Part shown: one piece after another, positions 24,852 through 33,128 of the stretch | How the letters are laid out: every line of letters begins with the position of its first letter | Position numbering within the stretch: position 1 is the stretch's first letter | NCBI GenBank assembly: GCA_012719355.1 | Contig: JAAYAM010000081.1 | Span: 1-38,157, forward strand | Length of the DNA: 38,157 nt | DNA from: Acidobacteriota bacterium | Lineage (GTDB): Bacteria; Acidobacteriota; UBA6911 | Direction: 5' to 3' | Program-made: the position numbers and the translations under genes | The notes under the pieces: model-generated | What the model was told of the DNA's origin: nothing | Database searches by the model: none | Seen by the model: the letters and a program-made list of their open reading frames with translations, nothing else

Positions 24852-24879
24852 TGTCAGGTCTTCAGCTGAAGACCTGACA
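24852..24879. terminator. Perfect 28-bp palindrome after the M16 gene
   Basis: TGTCAGGTCTTCAG (24852-24865) is immediately followed by its exact reverse complement (24866-24879). As RNA it gives a strong hairpin 14 bases after the M16 stop. Only C-rich sequence follows, no U-tract. It may be a terminator, a cruciform-forming site or a copy of a dispersed palindromic repeat. No second copy is present in this window. Confidence 0.6.
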
Positions 24880-24908
24880 CCCCTGCCTCACTGTGATAGA
24901 TTCCTTTT

Positions 24909-26312
24909 ATGCAACTAGACATAAAGATTCAGGGAGAAATCCTGAATGTCACGCAGGAGCTGCTTGACAGGTACAATGTGGCCGGACCGCGCTACACCAG
25001 CTATCCGACGGCCCCGGAGTGGGTCGATTCGTTCGGCGCCGCGGATCTCGAGGAAGCGCTGAACAGGTCCAATCAGGCAAGCCCCGCGCGTCCTCTGTCG
25101 CTTTATACTCATCTTCCGTTCTGCGAGAGCCTCTGTCTCTACTGCGGCTGCAACGTCGTCATCAACAGAAACCACGATGTGGTCATTCCCTATTTCGAAA
25201 AACTGAAATGGGAAATCGACCGGCTCGCACGCAGCCTCGACCTCTCCCGCCCGGTTGTGCAGTTTCATTGGGGAGGCGGTTCACCCACCTTTCTCAATGC
25301 CGAGCAGGTGGAAGAACTGTTCTCCTATACCAGAAAACACTTCACATTTGCGCAGGACGCGGAAATAGGGGTCGAGATTGATCCCCGGACGACAAATGAA
25401 GCTCAGCTGACCACGATGCGCCACATGGGCTTCAATCGCGTCTCGATCGGGATACAGGATTTCAACCCTGAGGTGCAGAAGATCGTTCGCCGGATCCAGC
25501 CGTACGAAATGACGAAGGAGGTCTTCGACCTGTGCCGCGCGCTCGGGTTCGAGTCGATCAACGTCGACCTCATTTACGGCCTGCCGCTGCAGACGCCGGA
25601 GTCGTTTCTTGAATCGGTGGAGAAAGTGATCGGGATGGGCCCCGACCGGGTGGCGATGTTCAGCTACGCCCACGTGCCGTGGCTCAAGAAGCAACAGGGC
25701 TCCTTCGCCAGGCATGTCCCGCAGGGGATGGAGAAGTTCCGGATTTTCCGAGCCGGAATCGAGCGGTTCACGGCCGCGGGATATGTCTACATCGGGATGG
25801 ACCATTTCGCCCGCCCGGAAGACGAATTGTGCCTTGCGCAGAAAAACCGCACGCTGCACCGCAATTTCCAGGGCTACACGACAAAAGCCGGCGCAGACCT
25901 GATCGCGTTCGGCGTAAGTTCCATCAGCGACATCGACAGGAGCTATGCGCAGAACCAGCGCGGTTTGAATGAGTATTACGCCGCGATTGAAGCCGGGCGG
26001 CTCCCTGTAATGCGCGGAGTGCACCTGAATGATGACGACGTGCTGCGCCGTGCCGTCATCAGCAGGCTTCTCTGTCACTGTGTCATTCACAAGCGGGAGA
26101 TCGAATCGGAGTTCGGTATCCGTTTTGATGAGTATTTCAGCGATGAACTCGTCAGGCTCCAGGCGCTGGAGAAAGACGGGCTGGTGATTCTCGACCCCGA
26201 CACCATATCAGTGACGCCGCTGGGCAGGATCTTCATTCGCAATGCAGGCATGGTGTTTGACAGGTACCTGCAGGTTCCCAGGACAAAACCGCTGTTCTCG
26301 AAGACGCTCTAG
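24909..26312 (+). CDS. hemN: Oxygen-independent coproporphyrinogen III oxidase
   Basis: HemN is a radical SAM enzyme that decarboxylates coproporphyrinogen III to protoporphyrinogen IX without oxygen. The 467-residue length is standard. The cluster motif is CESLCLYCGC with Cys72, Cys76, Cys79 and the HemN-specific Cys81. Other family blocks are the N-terminal GPRYTSYPTAPEW, HWGGGSPTFLN, FNRVSIGIQDFNPEVQ, NVDLIYGLPLQTPE and YIGMDHFARPEDEL, which separate true HemN from HemW. The ATG at 24909 has no obvious Shine-Dalgarno sequence, so the start is supported only by alignment of the conserved N-terminus. Ferrochelatase follows 12 nt later, forming a haem-synthesis operon. Confidence 0.96.
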   Translation: MQLDIKIQGEILNVTQELLDRYNVAGPRYTSYPTAPEWVDSFGAADLEEALNRSNQASPARPLSLYTHLPFCESLCLYCGCNVVINRNHDVVIPYFEKLKWEIDRLARSLDLSRPVVQFHWGGGSPTFLNAEQVEELFSYTRKHFTFAQDAEIGVEIDPRTTNEAQLTTMRHMGFNRVSIGIQDFNPEVQKIVRRIQPYEMTKEVFDLCRALGFESINVDLIYGLPLQTPESFLESVEKVIGMGPDRVAMFSYAHVPWLKKQQGSFARHVPQGMEKFRIFRAGIERFTAAGYVYIGMDHFARPEDELCLAQKNRTLHRNFQGYTTKAGADLIAFGVSSISDIDRSYAQNQRGLNEYYAAIEAGRLPVMRGVHLNDDDVLRRAVISRLLCHCVIHKREIESEFGIRFDEYFSDELVRLQALEKDGLVILDPDTISVTPLGRIFIRNAGMVFDRYLQVPRTKPLFSKTL

Positions 26313-26324
26313 GGCTTCCGATAC

Positions 26325-27296
26325 ATGCGACGAGGAGTGCTGCTTTTCAACCTGGGCGGTCCTGAAACACTCGACGACATCAAGCCCTTTCTGTACAACC
26401 TGTTCTCCGACCCGGACATCATCCGGATAAAGAACGGCGTCCTGCGCAGGACGCTGGCTCGGATCATCTCTACACTCCGGCACGAGAAATCGAAGGCACT
26501 CTACCGCCAGATAGGAGGAGGGTCACCGCTTCGACGCGTCACAGATGAGCAAGCGAGGGCACTCGCGGCGGCCCTTGAATCAAAGGGGCGCCCGACGGCT
26601 ACTTACGTCGGGATGCGCTGCTGGAAGCCTTCCATCGACGATGCGGTCGAACAGATTCTTCGCGATGGCATTGAGGAACTGGTGCTTCTGCCTCTTTTTC
26701 CTCAATACTCCGTAACCACTACGGGCTCTTGCCTGAAGTACTTTGAATCTCTCGCGAAAAATCTGGGACTCTCATCGAAGATGCGCATTGCGACCGTACG
26801 AGAGTGGTTTTCCGAACCTCTCTACATAAAGGCGATGGCAGGTCTGATTCGCGAAGCCACCGACGGATTTCCGCCCGATGATGAAGAACTGTGCCTGCTC
26901 TACAGCGCGCATTCGCTTCCCGCGAGCTACATCGAAAAAGGCGATCCCTATTTCGAGCAGACGAAGAAAACCGTCGAGCTGATCAATGCTGAACTCGGCC
27001 GAAAGCATTCATTCCGGCTGTCGTTCCAGAGCAAAGTCGGCCCGGTCAGATGGCTCGGCCCCGCGACCATGGATGTCCTGCTTGAACTGGGACGGAATGA
27101 CACCAGGAGAGTCGTGGTCGTTCCGGTGAGTTTCGTGTCCGATCATATCGAGACGCTGCAGGAAATTGATATTTCGTATCGAGATGTCGCCTTGAGCGCG
27201 GGCATCAAAGATTTCAGGCGGGTCGCAGCCCTCAATACGCATCCGGCTTTCATAGAAGCGCTGGCCGCCATCGTCCTCAACGCATTGAAGCGGTAA
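26325..27296 (+). CDS. hemH: Ferrochelatase
   Basis: HemH inserts Fe2+ into a porphyrin at the end of haem synthesis. The 323-residue protein starts with GVLLFNLGGPETLDDIKPFL and contains GGGSPL, VGMRCWKPSI, the metal-site motif SAHSLP, and VPVSFVSDHIETLQEIDI with the catalytic Glu and substrate-loop residues. It is co-transcribed with hemN. No protoporphyrinogen oxidase gene (hemY/hemG/hemJ) lies between or next to them in this window, so that step must be encoded elsewhere. Confidence 0.96.
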   Translation: MRRGVLLFNLGGPETLDDIKPFLYNLFSDPDIIRIKNGVLRRTLARIISTLRHEKSKALYRQIGGGSPLRRVTDEQARALAAALESKGRPTATYVGMRCWKPSIDDAVEQILRDGIEELVLLPLFPQYSVTTTGSCLKYFESLAKNLGLSSKMRIATVREWFSEPLYIKAMAGLIREATDGFPPDDEELCLLYSAHSLPASYIEKGDPYFEQTKKTVELINAELGRKHSFRLSFQSKVGPVRWLGPATMDVLLELGRNDTRRVVVVPVSFVSDHIETLQEIDISYRDVALSAGIKDFRRVAALNTHPAFIEALAAIVLNALKR

Positions 27297-27384
27297 ACGG
27301 TGCGTTCCTTTGTGCTATGCTTCACAACAGCCCCCCGTAACCACTTCATTCAGGAAATAGCAATTTACAAGGGAGGGTTCTCAG

Positions 27385-28257
27385 ATGATTTCTTGCGACC
27401 CGGAAAAAATCTTCACCCTGATCCCGGAATTCGAGAGCACTTCGGCGCGCGTCGCCCGTTCCATTCACAACACGGTGATGAAGCATGAAGATGCGCGTGA
27501 GGTTGCGGATGCCTTCCACGGCACATGGCTCAAGCATCCGCTTCATCCCGCACTCACCGACCTGGTTGTCGGAGCATGGACGCTTGGCACCGTGCTGGAC
27601 GGCATTTCGTGCATCAGCCCATCTCGGAGCACGAACAAGGCAGCCGATCTCCTGATTTCAATCGGCAACATAGCAGCGATCCCGACCGCCTTATCCGGCA
27701 TTGCCGATGCTTCCGCGGCTCCGAAAGGCTCGATCACGACGGCGTCTAGCCACGCGCTGATGAACGTCGGAGGTCTCGCGCTCAATCTCATGTCGGCCTC
27801 GCAACGCCGCATCGGGAAGCGCCGCACCGCACGGTGCCTTTCGGCTGCAGCCTCGGGAATGCTGCTGATTTCGGCATGGCTTGGCGGGAAACTTGTCTTC
27901 AATCAACGAGTAGGGGTAAGCAAGATCAGCGGGCCGCCGGCTTCGGCTGACTGGAAATTCGCCCTGCGCGAGAACGAACTCCAGGAAAGCACGCCGCGGC
28001 GCATCGAGGTAGACGGGGCGCAGGTAATGCTCTGCCGCTGCGGCGGGACCATCAATGCAATCGGGGCCGTCTGCGGACACGAAGGAGGGCCGCTGGAAAA
28101 AGGCAAGGTCGAGGGGACGCACGTCACCTGCCCATGGCACCAGTCGGTGTACGACGTACAGAACGGGTGCGTCGTGCATGGGCCGAGCACATACGACGAG
28201 CCGGTCTACGAAACGAGAGTCGTCGACGGCAATATTGAAGTCCGTCCGGCCGGATAG
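27385..28257 (+). CDS. DUF2231-type membrane domain fused to a Rieske [2Fe-2S] domain
   Basis: The 290-residue protein has an N-terminal DUF2231-like membrane part (about 45-180; HPLHPALTDLVVGAWTLGTVLDG and further hydrophobic helices) and a C-terminal Rieske ferredoxin domain (about 190-290). Cluster ligands are visible in CGHEGGPL (C-x-H) and CPWHQSVYD (C-x2-H). It should be a membrane-anchored electron carrier; the redox partner is unknown. The ligand spacing is that of bacterial Rieske ferredoxins, not of cytochrome bc1 subunits, and no cytochrome b gene is adjacent. GGGAGGG seven bases upstream fixes the ATG. The gap after hemH is 88 nt. Confidence 0.9.
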   Translation: MISCDPEKIFTLIPEFESTSARVARSIHNTVMKHEDAREVADAFHGTWLKHPLHPALTDLVVGAWTLGTVLDGISCISPSRSTNKAADLLISIGNIAAIPTALSGIADASAAPKGSITTASSHALMNVGGLALNLMSASQRRIGKRRTARCLSAAASGMLLISAWLGGKLVFNQRVGVSKISGPPASADWKFALRENELQESTPRRIEVDGAQVMLCRCGGTINAIGAVCGHEGGPLEKGKVEGTHVTCPWHQSVYDVQNGCVVHGPSTYDEPVYETRVVDGNIEVRPAG

Positions 28258-28357
28258 AACCTATGAAACATGCGCGGTCTGCGGCCGATGTAATACTATG
28301 TTTTTGCTGGAAGGAAACAGAATAATACTTTAATCTTGTGGTTTCCGTGGACAGACC

Positions 28358-29299
28358 ATGCAAGCCTCTGCCGAAATACGAAGAAAACTTGCGATGTTGA
28401 TCGGGAGCCTCATCTGCAGGTGCATCTCCGAAGCACGGATGATCCCGCACGTTCTTCATCGTGAAGAAGTGATCAAGATCCTGATGGAGGATCCGGCGCT
28501 GTTTGAGAAGCTCGTCGGAGATGAACACTCAGGCAACGCCGAGCTCTCGAAAGAAGATCTGACAATCAGGGTGGATGTGGCCCGAGAGCTTGGACAGCTC
28601 GAGAAGCTTGAAGCCTTTGAACAGTCCGTGTGGGAGGGGCCGGAGGTGGATCTTACCCCGGTTCTCGACTCGATCAACCAGCTGACGCGGGTCTTCGCCG
28701 TCTATCTTGGAAACGCCGCGACGCTCTTCGACAAGACGTTCGATGACTTCATGGACAAATTCCGTAACTCGCTGCAGCGCGCGGGAATGACGTTGAAGCG
28801 AGTCGATTTTACTGTGGCCGACGCCGAGGTGCTGCAGTCCGAAGCAATGTCCTATCTCGAGGCTGGAGACTTTTTCCAGGCATTCACGTTCGAGCGGCTC
28901 CTGACCTCGCAGATCATGATGAAACAGGTAGTGAATCTTCCGGCCGACGGATTCTCGCTGCGCGACAACCTGGTCGGCCGAGCCCTCGGCGATTCCGGCC
29001 TGTACCCTCAGCTTGTGAAGTTCCTCCTGCGCATTTCCTATATAAGCCAGGGAGCGTGGGACGACCTTCTCACGGTACTGGTCAGGAAGGTGTATCAGGA
29101 CGACGGGGTGTGCAGCCCGGCCCGGCTGCTTGATTTCGTCGAGCAGGATGTCGTTTTCTGCTGCAATCTTCTGTGCGCTTCTTATGCGGAAATAAGGGAG
29201 TGGCCGTCCTCCCGCAGGAGATCGGCCCTCGAGAGCAGTCTGGGGCGGTACAGAGGTTTGTCATCGCCTCCATTTAAGCCTGCTTCACCAGATCACTGA
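28358..29299 (+). CDS. Hypothetical helical protein
   Basis: I do not recognise this 313-residue protein. It is predicted soluble and mostly helical, with acidic segments such as LMEDPALFEKLVGDEH and a middle part (LDSINQLTRVFAVYLGNAATLFDKTFDDFMDKF) that looks amphipathic. Several Cys occur near both ends (ICRC, VVFCCNLLC), but without a metal-binding pattern. The N-terminal start is uncertain because no good ribosome site precedes the ATG at 28358; Met codons at 28394 and 28439 are alternatives. Its last 26 bases overlap the convergent small coiled-coil gene. Confidence 0.72.
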   Translation: MQASAEIRRKLAMLIGSLICRCISEARMIPHVLHREEVIKILMEDPALFEKLVGDEHSGNAELSKEDLTIRVDVARELGQLEKLEAFEQSVWEGPEVDLTPVLDSINQLTRVFAVYLGNAATLFDKTFDDFMDKFRNSLQRAGMTLKRVDFTVADAEVLQSEAMSYLEAGDFFQAFTFERLLTSQIMMKQVVNLPADGFSLRDNLVGRALGDSGLYPQLVKFLLRISYISQGAWDDLLTVLVRKVYQDDGVCSPARLLDFVEQDVVFCCNLLCASYAEIREWPSSRRRSALESSLGRYRGLSSPPFKPASPDH

Positions 29300-29516
29300 T
29301 GTTCAGATCCGTCACTTCCAGTACCGACTTGACACCCATCCTGGCGCAGGCGCCGTCATAGATCTGCTTCACCGCCTTCTTCGCCTGCTGGAGTTCGAGC
29401 AGCTTGTCCTTCACCTTGGCCAGTTCGGCACTGATTTCCTTGTCCAGCTGGTCGAGTTCTTCCTTGGCCATTTGCCGGGTCATCTCGAATTTGTGCTTCT
29501 GCTGTTCTGTCAGCAT
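29274..29516 (-). CDS. Small coiled-coil protein next to TonB-like gene
   Basis: This 80-residue protein is a long charged helix (about 1-55, heptad-like with MAKEELDQLDKEISAELAKVKDK) followed by a short C-terminal part ending LEVTDLNISDLVKQA. The family is unknown. GGAG six bases ahead supports the ATG at 29516, which lies 12 nt after the stop of the TonB-like gene, so both are probably in one operon. A scaffold or partner role for the TonB-like protein is inference. Its 3' end overlaps the convergent gene at 28358 by 26 bases. Confidence 0.75.
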   Translation of the reverse strand: MLTEQQKHKFEMTRQMAKEELDQLDKEISAELAKVKDKLLELQQAKKAVKQIYDGACARMGVKSVLEVTDLNISDLVKQA

Positions 29517-29528
29517 TCCTATCTCCGT

Positions 29529-30818
29529 TTATTTCATGTTAAAGACCATCGTGACTCTTGCATTGCTTGCCACGTTGGAACCGCCGAGAGAGGCAGGTTT
29601 GTAGCGCCATTTCAGAGCAGCCTTCACCGCCGCATCACGCAGCATGATCGGTCCGCTCACCGGGGTTGCCTTCACCACTTTTCCTTCTGCATCGATTTGA
29701 AGATCAAGAACAACTGACCCCGAAACCCGCGTCCGGACTGCCAGCTCGGGGTAAACGGGACTGGTCTGCGAAATAAGGACCGGAGCGGTCGCCTTCCCTG
29801 AGACCTTTGGGGCCGGCGGTTGGGGCTTTGCCGGAGCCGGAGGATCCACCTTCGAAGCAACGGTAGGAGGAGGCGTCGGCGGAGCGGCAGGCTTGCTCGC
29901 CTGCACCGTCGGCTGCGGCGCTTCTCTTACCGGTTCGGGCGATGGAACAGGAGCCGGCTTTTCGATTACCGGCGGCGCAGTCGCCTGCGTCGTTCGTTCC
30001 TCGACTACAGGAGACGGGGAAGGCTGTACTGGCGGCGCAGGCGGCGGCGTTGTCACCGGCACGACCGGCGCCTGCCTCGCGGCCATTACAGGTTCAGGCT
30101 CTGCAGGAGGCGGGACAGGAGCCGCAGCAACCGGTTCGGGAGCAGGCGGAGGTTCGACTTTGACCGGTTTTGGTTTCGATGCGGTTGCCGCCGTCGTCGG
30201 CGGTTGCACCTCGGATCGTCTCACAGGAGCGGGTGCGCTTTTCGCTTCCGTTACCGGAGCAGCGGCCGATGCACCGGTCGGTTCCTGCGCCGCAGGAGGC
30301 GGGGGAACAACGGCCTGCTGTACCGTCTCCGGATTCGCAGCTTCCTCGGAAGAATTGGTGAAGAAATAGACGCCCGCGCCCACGGCGACAAGAATGCACG
30401 CGAAGGCGATCACCTTCATAGGCAGCTTCCGTTTGGGCTGTTCTTTGGCGGCAAACGGAATTGCCGCGGCCGTCGAGGCCGGTTTCGCTTCGTGCACTGC
30501 CATGGACGTCGCCGATGCGGGCGGCTGCTCTGTTTGTGCCGGTTCGGCGTGCAGCGGATTCTCCCTGCTTGGAGTTAGTCCGGCAAACAGTTCGTCTTCT
30601 TCATCTATGAGAAGGTGCTTCCCGGATGAAGGCTTCTCGTCGGATTCCGTGATCACTTGCTTCAGCAGGTCGGTAACAAGTGCGTCCAGCTCATCAGCCT
30701 GATCGTTCTTCTTCTGCGGCTGGACCGCAGCCATTTCCTTATCGAGAAATTCCAGGACTGCTGATTCGTACTTCTCCCGGTCTTCCGGGTCACCGGTCTC
30801 GGTCTGATTGCGGTTCAT
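29529..30818 (-). CDS. TonB C-terminal domain protein with internal membrane helix
   Basis: The 429-residue protein has an acidic cytoplasmic N-terminus (about 1-130; LIDEEDELFAGL), a single TM helix (about 135-153; VIAFACILVAVGAGVYFF) after a KRKLP stretch, a very long Pro/Ala/Val-rich spacer (about 160-345), and a TonB C-terminal domain (about 350-429; SPVYPELAVRTRVSGSVVLD...LKWRYKPASLGG). TonB proteins link the inner membrane to outer-membrane receptors, but true TonB starts with a short TM containing the ExbB-contact His. The large cytoplasmic region and absence of nearby exbB/exbD suggest a TonB-like linker in a motility, secretion or envelope machine. The ribosome site is weak (GGAAA). 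Confidence 0.88.
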   Translation of the reverse strand: MNRNQTETGDPEDREKYESAVLEFLDKEMAAVQPQKKNDQADELDALVTDLLKQVITESDEKPSSGKHLLIDEEDELFAGLTPSRENPLHAEPAQTEQPPASATSMAVHEAKPASTAAAIPFAAKEQPKRKLPMKVIAFACILVAVGAGVYFFTNSSEEAANPETVQQAVVPPPPAAQEPTGASAAAPVTEAKSAPAPVRRSEVQPPTTAATASKPKPVKVEPPPAPEPVAAAPVPPPAEPEPVMAARQAPVVPVTTPPPAPPVQPSPSPVVEERTTQATAPPVIEKPAPVPSPEPVREAPQPTVQASKPAAPPTPPPTVASKVDPPAPAKPQPPAPKVSGKATAPVLISQTSPVYPELAVRTRVSGSVVLDLQIDAEGKVVKATPVSGPIMLRDAAVKAALKWRYKPASLGGSNVASNARVTMVFNMK

Positions 30819-30972
30819 TTTTCTGTTTTTCCATTTGTCCGGGAGGTCAAGACCTTCCGGGAGATGTCCGTTAACTCCACCATTGCCGTGGGACTCCGTC
30901 CCTTGTTCCTATTCATCGGCGGGAAGATCGGGGACTTCACAACTGTTTGCGCGCAAGCCGTGGTTTTCAAAG

Positions 30973-31090
30973 GTCGGTCGTCCCTCCGGGACTTAAATTA
31001 TTTCTTTGGTCCTACTGTATCCCGGCACGTAAGTGCCGGGAACCCGAGAAACCGCAAAAAGAGAAATCAAGTCCCATAGGGACGACCGAC
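30973..31090. repeat. Nested inverted-repeat element (MITE/REP-like), 118 bp
   Basis: Terminal arms of 22 bases (30973-30994 and 31069-31090) are complementary at 20 of 22 positions. Each arm contains its own small palindrome (GTCCC...GGGAC), and in the middle lies a perfect hairpin CCCGGCAC-GTAA-GTGCCGGG (31021-31040). The interior has no open frame. This layout is that of a non-autonomous mobile or REP-like repeat. It ends 6 bases before the kinase stop and occupies the spacer between two minus-strand genes, where it could also terminate or stabilise transcripts. Confidence 0.7.
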
Positions 31091-31096
31091 ATTCAA

Positions 31097-31537
31097 CTAT
31101 CCTTTCGGCTCATCATGCACCACTACCAGCTCGTCGCACTCCTCCGCCCGAGGAATCTCCAGCCTTGACTGGTAATTTGCAATCGCCTCCTCCATACGGT
31201 CGCGGGCAAGCGTCGGATGGCCTGTTCGGTTGCGGATTCTCTCCCGGCACACTTCCTCGGGAATGTCGAAATAAATGATCTTCAGGTAATATCCGACCGC
31301 TCTCGCCATCTCCGCAAACTTGCTGCGTTGCTCGAGCAAGGGGTTTGTCCGATCTATCACGATCCTCGGCGCACCTTCGAGCAGCCGCTCGAGTCTCTTG
31401 AGCACGCCGGCGTAAGTGCGCGGTCCTTCATCCTGCGAAATCCGTTCGTAATCGGCGAGGAACTTCTCGCAATAGTAAGTCTTTCCGGCCCCCTGCATGC
31501 CCACGAGAATAACCAGTTCACGATTCCTCCGCACCAT
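31097..31537 (-). CDS. P-loop kinase, polynucleotide-kinase-like (AAA_33 type)
   Basis: This 146-residue protein has Walker A GMQGAGKT near the N-terminus, an Asp in VIDRTNP at the place of the Walker-B-type strand, and a lid region with ERIRNRTGHPTLARDRMEEA, typical of small polynucleotide-kinase/zeta-toxin-related kinases. The phosphate acceptor is unknown. The ATG at 31537 has AGGAG eight bases upstream; the 23-residue extension to 31606 is rejected. Its start overlaps the end of the VWA gene by 20 bases, indicating translational coupling. Confidence 0.8.
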   Translation of the reverse strand: MVRRNRELVILVGMQGAGKTYYCEKFLADYERISQDEGPRTYAGVLKRLERLLEGAPRIVIDRTNPLLEQRSKFAEMARAVGYYLKIIYFDIPEEVCRERIRNRTGHPTLARDRMEEAIANYQSRLEIPRAEECDELVVVHDEPKG

Positions 31538-32804
31538 GATCGGAGCTCCTGTGCCCTTTTGATTTCCCCTCGGCATCACGATTGCGCATCGTATGCTGCA
31601 CAGCATAGTAGCGGGATTTCATCTCTGATGATGTCATCCTCTCCTCATATTCTCTCGCTTCCCGCAGCAGAGCGTTCGCAAGATTCTGAAGGTCCCGGCT
31701 GTCTCCCGCATATTTATGGATACGCTCTGCCGTCCTCTGCATTACGGCGCCGGCGGAGCTGAAATGCCCTCTCCGGTTGAGCTCTAGAGCCTCGTCCCGC
31801 GCATTTGCAGCGTAGAGTTCGGCGACGGCGACATCGACTGCCCTATCGCGCGGCTGCCTGTCGTTGGCCTCGTGGTCGGCGAATGTCCAGCTCAAAGACA
31901 CTGGTACGGTATCAAACACGCGGTCGCGGTCGCACATGCTCACGCCGGCCGCGAGTATGTCCCCGTTGTTGCCGACCGGAAACCGCAGTTCGACGACGAT
32001 CGAGACTTCCTCCCCTGATACCATGTCGCCCAGTTCGATCCGGAGAGATTCGCCTGAATGCTCAAAGCGGAAGCGGTTCAACAACCTGGCTTCAACGCCG
32101 GCCGGCACCATGAATCGCAGCGCGGCATCTCGAGCGACGATCTCGAGTGTTTCGCCCAGTTCGCTTGTCAGGAAATCCGGGATCTGGACTGCGTCTTCGA
32201 TGTAATACGAATGTCCTCCTCCCGCGTCTGCAATTCTCTGGAGCAGCACCTCGTCGAAATCACTGCCGACGCCGAAAGTTGATGTCCGCACGCCGCGCTG
32301 ACGCAGTTCGCCCGCATGGTGTGTAAGCTCCCCGGGGCGTGTGATGCCGACATTTGCCAGACCGTCGGTCAGCAGGAAGCACTTGGCGGGAACCGAGTCA
32401 TCGAGATGCATCGCCGCCTGTTCACATCCGGTGAGCCATCCTCCGCCAAGATCCGTGCTCCCGCGGGCCGTGATACTCCTGAGCCGTTGCCGCACGGCGT
32501 GCTTTGCTTCGTCGGACGCAACTGTCGACTCGATCAGAACGTCGATTCGGTCGTCATAAACAACAACGCTGAACCTGTCCTCGGGACGCAGCATTCCTAT
32601 GGCCTTCTCCGCTGCCTTCCGGACGATCTCGATTTTTTGCTCTCCTTCCATGGAACCGGAGCGGTCAAGGACGAATGCCACGTTCACCGGGATGCGGTCG
32701 GGTTTGGGCGGAATCAACGGAGCCGCGCATGATATCAGGACGTAGCGCCGGCTTCCGCCGGCGGCGCGGATCAAGCCGCGGTCAGATCGCACATCGAATT
32801 TCAT
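31518..32804 (-). CDS. von Willebrand factor A (VWA) domain protein
   Basis: The 428-residue protein has a VWA domain (about 38-215) with a complete MIDAS metal site: DRSGSM, the Thr in ARGSTDLGGG, and the Asp in LLTDGLANVG. A beta-rich domain follows (about 225-320) and then a helical charged C-terminus (about 330-428; YAANARDEALELNRRG). No signal peptide is present. It is likely a cytoplasmic protein-interaction module, as in MoxR-type chaperone systems, although no MoxR ATPase is adjacent. GGAGG before the ATG is clear. The C-terminal codons overlap the start of the P-loop kinase, so the two are probably made in linked amounts. Confidence 0.88.
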   Translation of the reverse strand: MKFDVRSDRGLIRAAGGSRRYVLISCAAPLIPPKPDRIPVNVAFVLDRSGSMEGEQKIEIVRKAAEKAIGMLRPEDRFSVVVYDDRIDVLIESTVASDEAKHAVRQRLRSITARGSTDLGGGWLTGCEQAAMHLDDSVPAKCFLLTDGLANVGITRPGELTHHAGELRQRGVRTSTFGVGSDFDEVLLQRIADAGGGHSYYIEDAVQIPDFLTSELGETLEIVARDAALRFMVPAGVEARLLNRFRFEHSGESLRIELGDMVSGEEVSIVVELRFPVGNNGDILAAGVSMCDRDRVFDTVPVSLSWTFADHEANDRQPRDRAVDVAVAELYAANARDEALELNRRGHFSSAGAVMQRTAERIHKYAGDSRDLQNLANALLREAREYEERMTSSEMKSRYYAVQHTMRNRDAEGKSKGHRSSDHGAEES

Positions 32805-33128
32805 TTCGTTCCTCCTTCAGGGTTGACGTCCTGAGAGTACTGGAACGGAGTGACAACAGAGGTCATTCCTCAGACGAACTGCCCGCCCTGGCTCATAGAA
32901 TCTTTGAACAACAAAATATGAACAAAATGCTTGACATTCGTTGAAACGCGCAAATACGGTGAAAATTGATACTGGTCTTGTCGGGCCCGATGATCGAATT
33001 TCCGAAGCAAAACTGAGGCGAGCGGGCTGGAGCTCCATAAAGAAACCAGCTGTGGATGGCGAAGCTGTGTCCGCGTGGCCGTGCGGTCACTCCGCCTGAT
33101 TCCAATTCAAAGAAGGAGAAGCAGTCGC
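32805..33128. other. Divergent intergenic region with candidate promoter
   Basis: These 324 bases separate the minus-strand VWA gene from the plus-strand 33129 cluster. Short open frames here lack ribosome sites and protein features. A candidate plus-strand promoter is listed at 32931. Confidence 0.45.
32931..32959 (+). promoter_or_regulatory. Candidate sigma70-type promoter for the 33129 cluster
   Basis: A perfect -35 hexamer TTGACA (32931-32936) is followed after 17 bases by ATACGG (32954-32959), a weak -10; shifting by one gives TACGGT with an 18-base spacer. It would read towards the genes at 33129 and 33444. Confidence 0.35.

Noticed and set aside
29820-30578. Arg-rich and Gly-rich plus-strand frames (29820-30578, 29893-30369)
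   Set aside because: They are mirror translations of the Pro/Ala-rich spacer of the TonB-like gene; the low complexity explains both.
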